DNA from: Bradyrhizobium sp.
Lineage (GTDB): Bacteria; Pseudomonadota; Alphaproteobacteria; Rhizobiales; Xanthobacteraceae
Length of the DNA: 32,898 nucleotides
Assembly: GCA_028290305.1 (NCBI GenBank)
Contig: JAQGKC010000181.1
Coordinates: forward strand, 1-32,898
Direction: 5' to 3'
The translations under genes were made by a program, and so were the position numbers. Below the pieces are notes generated by a model. It had not been told where the DNA came from and searched no databases. It was given only the letters and a program-made list of their open reading frames with translations. Below, piece by piece: positions 1 to 7,928 of the stretch. Each line of letters begins with the position of its first letter. Positions within the stretch are counted from its first letter, which is position 1.

Positions 1-92
1 AGGTGACGATCGACGTCGATGGAGACGTTGATTTCCTCCATGATCGCATCGGGACGCTCGGTGAACCGGCCGCCCCACATCTTGTTGCTCAT
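1..92 (-). CDS. argH: Argininosuccinate lyase, N-terminal fragment
   Basis: Only the first 30 codons lie in the window; the gene continues past base 1. The product begins [15 protein letters not shown], the characteristic start of argininosuccinate lyase, which splits argininosuccinate into arginine and fumarate in the last step of arginine synthesis in the cytoplasm. The ATG is at 92-90. It is the last of three near-identical ATG-containing 14-base repeats and the only one whose frame stays open. The divergent neighbour is tlpA, an arrangement known in Bradyrhizobium. The family call is firm from the N-terminus; the catalytic residues are outside the window. Confidence 0.9.
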   Translation of the reverse strand, partial: MSNKMWGGRFTERPDAIMEEINVSIDVDRH

Positions 93-123
93 GACTTGTT
101 ACTCATGACCCATTACTCATGAC
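82..123 (-). repeat. Triplicated 14-base repeat carrying the argH start codon
   Basis: Three tandem 14-base units lie at 82-95, 96-109 and 110-123. Units one and two differ at one base, and unit three differs from unit two at two. A degenerate fourth copy may follow at 124-137. Read on the minus strand, each unit holds an ATG followed by AGT or AGC. In the two upstream copies the frame closes after five codons with a TGA that overlaps the next ATG as ATGA. The last ATG opens argH. Confidence 0.85.
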
Positions 124-220
124 TTGCCCATTCATCGTCGCGCCCGCGAACCGAACGGATCTGCCGTTACCGGTTCGACCAACCGTAATACAGGCTTTGC
201 ATAGCCGTATCTGACACAGG

Positions 221-910
221 ATGACAAACGATATGCCTGAACTATCCTCGCCTCGCCCGGCTGTCACGCGCCGGATTCCTTTCGCGATCGGGGCTGTGCT
301 GATCGGGGCGGTGATTGGATTTGCCGGGATTTACGGGATTGGCGGACTGAAGCGCAGCGCGGCCGGCGATTCGGCTTGCCGCCCGGCGGTCGAGCTTTCG
401 CGCAAGCTCGCGCCGCTGGCGCATGGCGAAGTTGCCGCGCTGACCATGGCGACGACCCCGCTGCGGCTGCCGGACCTCGCCTTCGAGGACGCCGACGGCA
501 AGCCCAAAAGGCTCTCCGACTGGCGCGGCCGGACCGTACTGGTGAACCTGTGGGCTACCTGGTGCGTGCCCTGCCGCAAGGAAATGCCCGCGCTCGAGAG
601 CCTGCAAGCAAAGCTCGGCGGACCGGACTTCGAGGTGGTCGCGGTCAACATCGATACCCGCGACCCGGAGAAGCCGAAGAACTTCCTCAAGGACGCCAAT
701 CTGACCCGGCTCGGCTATTTTAGCGACGAGAAAGCCAAGGTTTTTCAGGATCTTAAAAGCATAGGCCGGGCGCTGGGGATGCCGACTTCGGTGCTGGTCG
801 ATGGCCAGGGCTGCGAGATCGCGACCATTGCCGGGCCGGCGGATTGGGCCAGCGACGATGCCGTCAAGCTGATCACGGCGGCCACGAAGCCGGCAGCGGC
901 CGGGTTTTAG
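221..910 (+). CDS. tlpA: TlpA-type membrane-anchored thiol:disulfide oxidoreductase
   Basis: This 229-residue protein has one N-terminal membrane segment (about residues 20-43) followed by a periplasmic thioredoxin-like domain. The active site WCVPC has its cysteines at 115 and 118. In Bradyrhizobium TlpA reduces the copper-site cysteines of cytochrome oxidase and its Sco-type assembly partner. Two further cysteines, near residues 53 and 199, fit the second structural disulfide known in that family. The stretch VNLWATWC followed by KEMPALE matches TlpA closely. An alternative start is the fifth codon (ATG at 233); the AGGA at 218-221 suits that start better than the one at 221. The divergent neighbour is argH. 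Likely a single-gene unit, ending 10 bases before a convergent small gene. Confidence 0.93.
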   Translation: MTNDMPELSSPRPAVTRRIPFAIGAVLIGAVIGFAGIYGIGGLKRSAAGDSACRPAVELSRKLAPLAHGEVAALTMATTPLRLPDLAFEDADGKPKRLSDWRGRTVLVNLWATWCVPCRKEMPALESLQAKLGGPDFEVVAVNIDTRDPEKPKNFLKDANLTRLGYFSDEKAKVFQDLKSIGRALGMPTSVLVDGQGCEIATIAGPADWASDDAVKLITAATKPAAAGF

Positions 911-920
911 GGCGCTATCC

Positions 921-1115
921 TCAGGCCGCTATATTGAGATTGCCGCCGACGCCGGGGCCGAGATTGGCCGTGGACGGCGCGGTCGGGCTGCCGAGAAGCG
1001 TCAGGACCGCGGATTTCTCCGCATCAAGATTCGATTTCATGACGGAGGTCGCAACCTGCGTCTGCGTGTTCCCCGCCTGAGCCATCATAATGGCTGCAAC
1101 CAAACTCATATCCAT
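921..1115 (-). CDS. YjfB-like putative motility protein
   Basis: This 64-residue protein begins MDMSLVAAIMMAQ and has the hydrophobic/glutamine-rich pattern of the YjfB family, small proteins of unknown mechanism annotated as putative motility proteins. The reading frame is open further upstream (to 1220), but the family homology starts at the ATG at 1115, so I chose that start. The C-terminus is rich in glycine, asparagine and alanine. No flagellar genes are seen in this window, so the motility role is not supported by context. It is convergent with tlpA and follows the LysR gene on the same strand by 73 bases. Confidence 0.65.
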   Translation of the reverse strand: MDMSLVAAIMMAQAGNTQTQVATSVMKSNLDAEKSAVLTLLGSPTAPSTANLGPGVGGNLNIAA

Positions 1116-1188
1116 ACGCAACACCCCACAGGATGCACATACAGGACGTCCGTTAATAAATTTTTGCTGACGCGACCCCGACCAAAGC

Positions 1189-2040
1189 TCACCCCGCGGT
1201 CGCCTTGAAGGCTGCGCCAAGGGTGCGCAGCGCGCCGCGCGCCCTTGAGTCGGACACGCGCGAATACAGCATCACCTCGCGGCTCGGCAACCGCGGCAGA
1301 CCAAGCCGTGGCCCGAGATCGACGGTGCCAGGCGGCGCCACGCGACGCGCCAGCGCTGCCACGGCGAGGCCTGCGGATATCGCCGCGCCGATGGTTGCGA
1401 CTCCACCGCCAACGAAGACTTCGGTCCAGGGTATACCGGCGGTGTCGAGAGCTCCGATCGCCATGGCACGCACGCTGCAGGGTTCAGCCTGGGCAGCGAG
1501 GCGCAACGGTTCACCAGGCCGATGATTGAAATCGGGCGCAGCCATCCAGCCAAAATCCTCTGCGAACAATACTTCGCCATCGCGACGCTTGGCGTCGTGC
1601 CGCAGCACGATCGCAGCCTCGAACGTGCCACTGTCGAACGCCTCCAGCACGTCCCGTGACGCGTCGATGTGCAATTCCATCACCAGCGCCGGATCGATGC
1701 CGTTCATGCGTTTAAGCAGCACGGCCAGTTCCGCCCCAACGATGTGATGGCTGATGCCGACGGTCAACCGGCGGTGCTCGACGGCAAAGGAGCCGATCGC
1801 GGACTGATGCGCGGCAACCAGGTTCCGGGCAGCACTCAGGAAGGCGCTTCCTTCCGCGGACAACCGAACCAGCCGCGGCGTCCGCTCGATCAGGCGACGA
1901 CCGAGGCCGTCTTCCAGACGTTTGATCTTCAGGCTTATCGCCGATTGCGTGCTGTCCATCGCTTCCGCCGCGCGCGTGAAGCTGTTGAGATCGGCCACCA
2001 GAATGAAAGCCTGAACGGCTTCGACGTCGAGCGCTTTCAT
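1189..2040 (-). CDS. LysR-family transcriptional regulator
   Basis: The product is about 283 residues. Residues 1-60 form the LysR winged helix-turn-helix (FTRAAEAMDSTQSAISLKIKRLE), followed by the effector-binding domain starting near LTVGISHH. The open frame extends upstream to 2094, but that stretch covers the palindromic operator region. The start at 2040 (MKALDVEAVQAF) puts the DNA-binding helix at the usual distance from the N-terminus. It is divergent from the tautomerase gene, the normal layout for a LysR regulator and its target, so it probably controls the tautomerase/aminotransferase/MFS run and its own expression. The effector cannot be told from sequence. Confidence 0.88.
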   Translation of the reverse strand: MKALDVEAVQAFILVADLNSFTRAAEAMDSTQSAISLKIKRLEDGLGRRLIERTPRLVRLSAEGSAFLSAARNLVAAHQSAIGSFAVEHRRLTVGISHHIVGAELAVLLKRMNGIDPALVMELHIDASRDVLEAFDSGTFEAAIVLRHDAKRRDGEVLFAEDFGWMAAPDFNHRPGEPLRLAAQAEPCSVRAMAIGALDTAGIPWTEVFVGGGVATIGAAISAGLAVAALARRVAPPGTVDLGPRLGLPRLPSREVMLYSRVSDSRARGALRTLGAAFKATAG

Positions 2041-2060
2041 GACGAGCCATGTAAATATGA

Positions 2061-2098
2061 AATCATTGAAATATGATTCCATATCATTTTCCAATGAT
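2061..2098. promoter_or_regulatory. Probable LysR operator with four phased half-sites
   Basis: Four six-base half-sites alternate in orientation: AATCAT (2061-2066), ATGATT (2073-2078), ATCATT (2083-2088) and AATGAT (2093-2098). Sites one and two, and sites three and four, form perfect inverted repeats with 6- and 4-base spacers. The starts are 10-12 bases apart, about one helical turn. They lie between the divergent LysR and tautomerase genes, where a LysR tetramer would bind. The AT-rich composition contrasts with the surrounding coding DNA. Confidence 0.65.
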
Positions 2099-2151
2099 CA
2101 AGTGGTCACTATAATTCTCACATCCGCTTCACGACAACGAAGGAGCCGACC

Positions 2152-2535
2152 ATGCCACTGACAAGGGTTTCATTGAGGCGAGGCAAGCCACCCGCTTTCC
2201 GCAAGGCCATCCTCGACGGCCTTTACCTTGCGATGCGCGAAACCTTCAATGTTCCGGAAGGCGATCGCTTCATGACGGTCACCGAGCATGACGAAGATGG
2301 TTTCGTCTATGACGCGAACTATCTCGGCATCCAGCGGAGCGACGACCTGGTCATTATTCAGCTTACGGTCAGCAATACGCGGCCGGTCGAGCAGAAAAGG
2401 AAGCTCTATCGCGAGATCGTCGAAAACCTGACCGCGAGCCCCGGCCTGCGTGCCGAGGATATCCTGATCAATCTTGTCGAGGTGCTTCCGGAAAACTGGT
2501 CGTTCGGGCACGGCGAAGCACAATACGTCAAGTGA
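2152..2535 (+). CDS. Tautomerase family protein (4-oxalocrotonate tautomerase-like)
   Basis: This 127-residue protein begins MPLTRVSLRRGK. After removal of Met, Pro1 is the catalytic base of the tautomerase superfamily. The length and the region FMTVTEHDEDGF match the longer single-domain branch of the family (Tautomerase_2) rather than the 62-residue 4-OT. Such enzymes interconvert enol and keto forms, often in aromatic or halogenated-acid breakdown. The substrate is not deducible here. The ribosome site GAAGGAG sits about 8 bases before the ATG. The stop overlaps the region where the next, broken gene starts. Divergent control by the LysR gene is likely. Confidence 0.85.
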   Translation: MPLTRVSLRRGKPPAFRKAILDGLYLAMRETFNVPEGDRFMTVTEHDEDGFVYDANYLGIQRSDDLVIIQLTVSNTRPVEQKRKLYREIVENLTASPGLRAEDILINLVEVLPENWSFGHGEAQYVK

Positions 2536-2540
2536 TCGCC

Positions 2541-3728
2541 ATGCCAGTCCTCTCCCCGCGTATGAACCAGATCGGCGCCTCCCCCGCATCGATCCTGCGC
2601 CGCCGCGCCCGCGAATTGCGCGAGGCCGGGCGCAACATTATCGAACTGTCTTCCGGCAATCTGGATTTCGCGACGCCGGATCACGTCATCGCAGCCGCAC
2701 ATGCGGCGGCGAAACGCGATACACCGACGTCGACGGCACGCCTGAATTGAAGGACGCGGTGCGCGCGACCCTGCAGCGGCACAACAATCTATCCTATGCG
2801 CGGAACGAGGTCGTCATCTGCAACGGCTCGACGCAGGCGCTGTTCAATGCGTTGCTGTCAACGCTTGCGCCTGATGACGAGGTTCTCGTGCCCGCGCCCT
2901 ATTGGGCGCCCTACCTCGATCAGGTGTGGTTGACGGGCGGCACGCCGGTGATCATTCCCTGCCCGCAGAACAACAACTTCAAACTGCGGCCGTGCGATCT
3001 GCAGGAGGCGATCACCGCGCGGACACGCTGGCTTATCATCAACAATCCGGTCAATCCCTCCGGCGCGGTTTACTCTCAGCAAGAATTGTCTGATATCGCC
3101 GCGGTGCTATTGCAGCATCCGGACATCTGGATCTCGCCGATGGCCTCTACGAGCATATCGTGTTCAATGGCCTTCATGCGCCGACACTGGCCGAGATCGA
3201 GCCTCGTCTGAAGCCGCGGACGCTGACCGTCAGCGGTGTCGCCAAGGCTTACGCCACAATGGGATGGCGTATCGGTTACGCCGCCGGTCCCGCTGCATTG
3301 ATCCGTGCGATGATCAATATCCAGTCGCAGACCACCTCTTGCGCATCGTCAGTCAGGCGGCCGCGGTTGCGGCCCTCAGCGGACCGCAGGACCTGCTGCA
3401 CGAACGTGCCGCCATCCTGCACTTGCAGCGGGACCTTTTTGCCGGGATTCTGAATGGTTGCGCGGGGCTGTCATGCGGGCCGCCAGAGGGCACGTTCTAC
3501 CTGCTGGTGTCCTGTGCCAGCGTGATCGGCAAACGTTCAACCGATGGCAGAAAGATCCATACCGATCGCGGTTTTGCGGCCTATCTGCTCGAACACGCCG
3601 ATGTGGCGGTATTTCCCGGCGAAGATTTTGGGTTGTCGCCCTACATCCGTGTCAGCTTCGCCAATTCGCAATCGACTCTCGAAGAGGCCGGCCGGCGATT
3701 GAAGCGCGCATGCGAGGCGCTGCGGTGA
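2541..3728 (+). pseudogene. PLP-dependent class I/II aminotransferase, three frameshifts
   Basis: Joined across three frames, the sequence reads as a full aminotransferase of about 390 residues. Segment one (2541 to about 2715) starts MPVLSPRMNQIG. Segment two (about 2715-3140) has NNPVNPSG. Segment three (about 3140-3345) has the PLP lysine region SGVAKAYATMGWR. Segment four (to 3728) ends IRVSFANS. Each junction is a net loss of one base. The first can be explained by collapse of a 10-base tandem repeat (gcgaaacgcg), and the other two by single missing bases near 3140 and 3350. No single frame covers a working enzyme. Family members act as aspartate or aromatic aminotransferases. It sits between an intact tautomerase and an intact MFS gene. 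Either a real pseudogene or a poorly sequenced stretch. Confidence 0.85.
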
Positions 3729-3795
3729 TGCGTTGCCAGACCAGCGTGTGCGCGTAGCGCTCACTCTATTACGCGGCATTTACACTTCGACCGAC

Positions 3796-3829
3796 ATCGT
3801 AACGTCGATGACATACGTCCGGTTACGAT
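3796..3829. promoter_or_regulatory. 8-base inverted repeat just upstream of the MFS gene
   Basis: ATCGTAAC at 3796-3803 and its exact complement GTTACGAT at 3822-3829 flank an 18-base spacer. The right arm ends 6 bases before the MFS start codon. It could be an operator or an mRNA hairpin covering the ribosome site. No terminator-like T-run follows, so a terminator is unlikely. Confidence 0.45.
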
Positions 3830-3835
3830 CGCGGG

Positions 3836-5092
3836 ATGCGCAAGAGACCAAGAGACACCTTCTACGGCTGGCGCGTGGTAGGCGCCACTTTCGTTCTGGC
3901 CGTTTTCGGTTTGGGTATGGGCTTCCATGGCCCGGGGGTCTATTTGCACGCGGTCCATGAAAGGACCGGCTGGCCGCTGGCTCTCATCTCCGCTGCCGTT
4001 ACCCTGCATTTCCTGGTCGGCGCGGTAGTGGTGGCCAATCTTCCGGCGCTCTATCGACGTTTCGGCGTCCCGATCGTGACGAAAGCAGGCGCAATCCTTC
4101 TCGCGGTTGGCATCTTTGGCTGGGCCATCGCCACGGCGCCCTGGCAGCTCTTCGGCGCAACGCTGCTCAGCGGCGCAGGTTGGGTCACAATGGGCGTGGC
4201 TGCGATCAATGCCATCGTGGCGCCCTGGTTCATACTCGGTCGGCCCGCCGCACTGGCCATGGCCTACAACGGCGGCAACATCGGCGGCGTCGTTTTTTCT
4301 CCGCTCTGGGCAGCGGCGATCAGCGCGGTTGGATTTCCGACCGCCGCGGCGGTGATTGGCATCGTCATGGCGATCACGATGTGGATCCTTGCCGACCGGG
4401 TGTTTTCGCGGACGCCACAACAAATGAAATTGGTACCCGACGGCGATGTGCCCGGAGCGTGTGCAGCCTCCGTCACTTCACCAACCGCAAAACTATTGCC
4501 GGGATTGTTGCTTTGGAGCGATCCCAAATTCCTGACGATTTCCGCGGGTATGGCGCTGGGATTGTTCGCGCAGATCGGCTTGGCCGTGCACCTATTCTCG
4601 CTGCTGGTTCCAGCCCTCGGCGCAACGCGGGCAGGTGTGGCGATGGGATTGGTGACGGTTATGGCTATCATTGGCCGCTCGCTCATTGGCTGCGCCATGC
4701 CTGCGGATACCGATAGAAGGCTGATGGCATGTGCCGGCTACGCTGTACAGATAACAGGCTGCGTTGTGTTTATTGCCGCGGCCGGCACGAGCGTACCGCT
4801 GTTGCTTCTTGGGGTCGTCCTGTTTGGCATCGGGTTCGGTAACGGAACGTGGTTGCCGCCTCTGATTGCCCAAGTTGAATTTGTCGGGGACGATGTGCCG
4901 CGCGTGGTCGCCCTCATTATTGCGATATCGCAAGGCACTTACGCGTTCGCACCGGTCGTCTTCGGCATGATCAGGGAATTCATACCCCATTCAGCGGGCG
5001 TGGATTCCGGAGCAGCCCCGAGCCTCTTTGCAGTTGCCGGAATTGTACAAGGGCTGGCAATTTGCGCATTTCTGGCGGGCCGGCGCCGCTAA
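3836..5092 (+). CDS. MFS transporter
   Basis: This 418-residue protein has roughly twelve hydrophobic segments in two six-helix halves, separated by a hydrophilic loop near residues 190-220. That is the standard major facilitator layout in the inner membrane. The N-terminal FYGWRVVGATF and following glycine-rich helix are typical of the monocarboxylate/oxalate-formate-like branch, so a small organic acid is a reasonable guess at substrate; this is inference. The start at 3836 has GCGGG directly upstream. It is the last gene of the run beginning with the tautomerase, and may move that pathway's substrate. The frame is intact although the gene before it is broken. Confidence 0.85.
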   Translation: MRKRPRDTFYGWRVVGATFVLAVFGLGMGFHGPGVYLHAVHERTGWPLALISAAVTLHFLVGAVVVANLPALYRRFGVPIVTKAGAILLAVGIFGWAIATAPWQLFGATLLSGAGWVTMGVAAINAIVAPWFILGRPAALAMAYNGGNIGGVVFSPLWAAAISAVGFPTAAAVIGIVMAITMWILADRVFSRTPQQMKLVPDGDVPGACAASVTSPTAKLLPGLLLWSDPKFLTISAGMALGLFAQIGLAVHLFSLLVPALGATRAGVAMGLVTVMAIIGRSLIGCAMPADTDRRLMACAGYAVQITGCVVFIAAAGTSVPLLLLGVVLFGIGFGNGTWLPPLIAQVEFVGDDVPRVVALIIAISQGTYAFAPVVFGMIREFIPHSAGVDSGAAPSLFAVAGIVQGLAICAFLAGRRR

Positions 5093-5138
5093 TTCGAAGC
5101 TCAGGGCTCGCAGCCATCGCGCCCTTGCAGGATGGCGT

Positions 5139-6020
5139 CTACCTCGTCGGAACCGGTTTGTCGCCGCGATAGTCGTAGAAGCCGCGCTGGGTCTTGCGGC
5201 CGAGCCAGCCGGCTTCGACGTATTTCACCAGCAGCGGACAGGGCCGGTATTTGGAATCCGCGAGACCCTCGTGCAGCACCTGCATGATCGACAGGCAGGT
5301 ATCGAGGCCGATGAAATCGGCCAGTTCAAGCGGCCCCATCGGATGGTGCGCGCCGAGCTTCATCGCCGCGTCGATCGCCTCGACGTTGCCGACCCCCTCA
5401 TACAACGTATAGATCGCCTCGTTGATCATCGGCAGCAGAATGCGGTTGACGATGAAGGCCGGAAAATCTTCCGAAACCGCGACATGCTTGCCGAGCCGCG
5501 TGACGAATTCCTTCGAGGCATCGAAAGTCGCGTCGTCGGTGGCGATGCCGCGGATCAGTTCGACCAGTTCCATCAGCGGCACCGGATTCATGAAATGAAT
5601 ACCGATGAAGCGTTCGGGGCGGTCGGTGGACGCGGCAAGCCGCGTGATCGAGATCGATGAGGTGTTGGAGGCGACGATGGCTTCGGGCTTCAGCACCGCG
5701 CAGAGATCGTGAAAAATCTTGCGCTTGACCTCTTCCTTCTCGACCGCGCTCTCGATCACCAGATCGCAATCGGCAAGCCCGTCCATCGTCTCGGTGGAAA
5801 CGATCCGGTTCAGCGCCTGCTTGCGGGCGTCCTCGGTGATGATCTTCTTGGAGACCTGGCGCGACAGATTGCCATTGATGGTTGCCATGGCCGACTTCAG
5901 GCGATCGGCGGAGACATCGTTGAGCACCACGTCGAGTCCGGCCAGCGCCGCCACATGCGCGATGCCGTTGCCCATTTGGCCCGAGCCGATCACGCCGACT
6001 TTGTTGATCATAACCGCCAT
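5139..6020 (-). CDS. hbdA: 3-hydroxybutyryl-CoA dehydrogenase
   Basis: This 293-residue NAD(P)-dependent enzyme oxidises 3-hydroxyacyl-CoA, or reduces acetoacetyl-CoA, in fatty-acid and polyhydroxybutyrate metabolism. The N-terminal Rossmann motif GSGQMG has glycines at 12, 14 and 17, with Asp35 ending strand two. Catalytic residues of the family are visible: Ser121 (SNTSS), His142 (HFMNP), Glu154 and Asn192 (VNR). The C-terminal domain ends with the typical GFYDY. I chose the ATG at 6020 because GGTGGA lies about 8 bases upstream; the frame is open to 6062. It follows etfA on the same strand, but a strong hairpin lies between them, so it may be a separate unit or partly attenuated. Confidence 0.92.
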   Translation of the reverse strand: MAVMINKVGVIGSGQMGNGIAHVAALAGLDVVLNDVSADRLKSAMATINGNLSRQVSKKIITEDARKQALNRIVSTETMDGLADCDLVIESAVEKEEVKRKIFHDLCAVLKPEAIVASNTSSISITRLAASTDRPERFIGIHFMNPVPLMELVELIRGIATDDATFDASKEFVTRLGKHVAVSEDFPAFIVNRILLPMINEAIYTLYEGVGNVEAIDAAMKLGAHHPMGPLELADFIGLDTCLSIMQVLHEGLADSKYRPCPLLVKYVEAGWLGRKTQRGFYDYRGDKPVPTR

Positions 6021-6073
6021 TTTGTCATCCACCGGAACGGCGCGCACATCGCGCCTGCCCATCCCCTAGATAA

Positions 6074-6106
6074 ACACCGGCCGGACTTCGCTCATCCGGC
6101 CGGTGT
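6074..6106 (-). terminator. Hairpin after etfA
   Basis: Perfect 12-base arms (6074-6085 and 6095-6106) enclose a 9-base loop. The stem is very GC-rich. On the minus strand it is followed by TTTATC, a weak T-run. It lies 10 bases past the etfA stop and before the dehydrogenase gene, so it probably ends or attenuates the etfBA transcript. Confidence 0.75.
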
Positions 6107-6116
6107 CTCACTGTCG

Positions 6117-7067
6117 TTACTTTCCGAGCTTGCCGAGCGCCTCGGTGAGTTCAGGAACCGCCTGATACAGATCCGCGACCAGGCCGTAATCGGCGACCTG
6201 GAAAATCGGCGCATCCTCATCCTTGTTGATCGCGACGATCACCTTGGAATCCTTCATGCCGGCGAGATGCTGGATCGCGCCGGAGATGCCGATCGCGATA
6301 TAGAGTTCCGGCGCCACCACCTTGCCGGTCTGGCCGACCTGCCAGTCGTTCGGCGCGTAGCCGGCATCGACCGCGGCGCGCGAGGCACCGACGCCGGCGC
6401 CAAGCTTGTCGGCGAGCGGCTCGATATATTTGGTGAAATTCTCGCGGCTCTGCATGGCGCGGCCGCCGGAAACGATAATCTTCGCCGATGCCAGTTCGGG
6501 GCGATCGCTCTTGGCGACTTCCTCGCCGACAAAACTGGAGAGGCCGGGGTCAGACGCCAGTGCAGCATTTTCGACCGGCGCGCTGCCGCCATCTCCGGCA
6601 GCCGCGAACGTCGAGGTCCGTACGGTGATGACCTTCTTGGCGTCCTTCGATTTCACGGTCTGGATCGCATTGCCGGCATAGATCGGCCGCTCGAATGTAT
6701 CGGGCGAAACCACCTTGATGATTTCCGATATCTGCATCACGTCGAGCAGCGCTGCGATGCGCGGCATGACATTCTTGAAGCGCGAGGTCGCGGGCGCGAC
6801 GAAGGCATCATAGCCAGGGGCCAGCGCCACGATCAGCGCAGCCAGCGGCTCGGCGAGATCGTGGGCATAGGCATCGCCTTCGGCGAGCAAAACCTTCTTG
6901 ACGCCGGCGAGTTTGGCTGCAGCCTCGGCTGCGGCCTTGGTGCCCTCGCCGCCGCCGGCGACCAGCACATCGACGTCGGCGCCCAATTGGCTGGCCGCGG
7001 TCAGCGCCTTGTTGGTTGAGTCCTTTAAGGTGGCGTGTTCGTGTTCGGCAATCAACAGCGTCGTCAT
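6117..7067 (-). CDS. etfA: Electron transfer flavoprotein alpha subunit
   Basis: This 316-residue protein is the FAD-binding subunit of the ETF heterodimer. ETF accepts electrons from acyl-CoA dehydrogenases and passes them to ETF-ubiquinone oxidoreductase. The N-terminal half (residues 1-190) is the ETF alpha/beta fold. The C-terminal FAD domain carries the family signature around [16 protein letters not shown] and [10 protein letters not shown]. Its ATG at 7067 abuts the etfB stop codon with no gap, so the two are translationally coupled and made in equal amounts. A hairpin terminator follows the gene. Confidence 0.95.
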   Translation of the reverse strand: MTTLLIAEHEHATLKDSTNKALTAASQLGADVDVLVAGGGEGTKAAAEAAAKLAGVKKVLLAEGDAYAHDLAEPLAALIVALAPGYDAFVAPATSRFKNVMPRIAALLDVMQISEIIKVVSPDTFERPIYAGNAIQTVKSKDAKKVITVRTSTFAAAGDGGSAPVENAALASDPGLSSFVGEEVAKSDRPELASAKIIVSGGRAMQSRENFTKYIEPLADKLGAGVGASRAAVDAGYAPNDWQVGQTGKVVAPELYIAIGISGAIQHLAGMKDSKVIVAINKDEDAPIFQVADYGLVADLYQAVPELTEALGKLGK

Positions 7068-7817
7068 CTAGAGAACCCCAGCTTCATTCTTGAGCTTCGA
7101 CACCAGCTCGGCCACGTCCTTGACCTTGACGCCGCCCTTGCGGCCCGGCGGTTCGGATGTCTTGAGGATTTCAAGATGGGCGGTGAGATCGACGCCGTAA
7201 TCGGATGCGCTCTTGTCGGCGATCGGCTTCTTCTTTGCCTTCATGATGTTGGGCAGGCTGGCGTAGCGCGGCTCGTTCAAGCGCAGGTCGGTGGTGACGA
7301 TCGCCGGTCCCTTCAGCTTGATGGTCTGCAAACCTCCGTCGATTTCGCGGGTCACCTTGAAATCGGACCCGTCGACTTCGAGCTTGGAGGCGAAAGTCGC
7401 CTGCGACCAACCGAGCAGGGCGGCCAGCATCTGGCCGGTCTGGTTTGAGTCGTCGTCGATCGCCTGCTTGCCGAGAATGACGAGGCCGGGTTTTTCTTCG
7501 TCGACGATGGTCTTGAGGATCTTCGCCACCGCCAGCGGTTCGACATTGCCTTCGGCCTTGACCAGAATGCCGCGATCGGCGCCCATGGCGAGACCGGTCC
7601 GAATGGTTTCCGCCGCCTGCGCGGGTCCGATCGACACCACCACGACCTCGGTCGCCTTGCCGGCCTCTTTCAGGCGCAGGGCTTCCTCGACGGCGATTTC
7701 GTCGAACGGATTCATCGACATCTTGACGTTGGACAGTTCAACGCCCGACCCGTCGCTCTTGACGCGGACCTTGACGTTGTAATCGACCACCCGCTTTACC
7801 GGTACCAGAACCTTCAT
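7068..7817 (-). CDS. etfB: Electron transfer flavoprotein beta subunit
   Basis: This 249-residue protein is the AMP-binding partner of EtfA. It begins [19 protein letters not shown] and carries the family stretch [14 protein letters not shown] and [12 protein letters not shown]. The length is normal for the family. AGAGGA about 5 bases before the ATG is a good ribosome site. The stop is immediately followed by the etfA start. The roughly 110 bases upstream, to the end of the adenosyltransferase gene, hold the likely promoter of the etfBA unit. Confidence 0.95.
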   Translation of the reverse strand: MKVLVPVKRVVDYNVKVRVKSDGSGVELSNVKMSMNPFDEIAVEEALRLKEAGKATEVVVVSIGPAQAAETIRTGLAMGADRGILVKAEGNVEPLAVAKILKTIVDEEKPGLVILGKQAIDDDSNQTGQMLAALLGWSQATFASKLEVDGSDFKVTREIDGGLQTIKLKGPAIVTTDLRLNEPRYASLPNIMKAKKKPIADKSASDYGVDLTAHLEILKTSEPPGRKGGVKVKDVAELVSKLKNEAGVL

Positions 7818-7928
7818 CGATCCTCTTTCGCTTGAATTCAGGTTTGATCAGCTTGGGCGCGGAACCTAAAGGTCCCGCCAACCCCGGTCAACGCGCGAAG
7901 GCCAAAAATCGCCCCCGGACATCCACGC

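Noticed and set aside
5709..7019. 436-codon open frame on the plus strand opposite etfA and the dehydrogenase
   Set aside because: It runs antisense over two well-recognised genes, crosses their terminator and has no family resemblance; it is a high-GC shadow frame.
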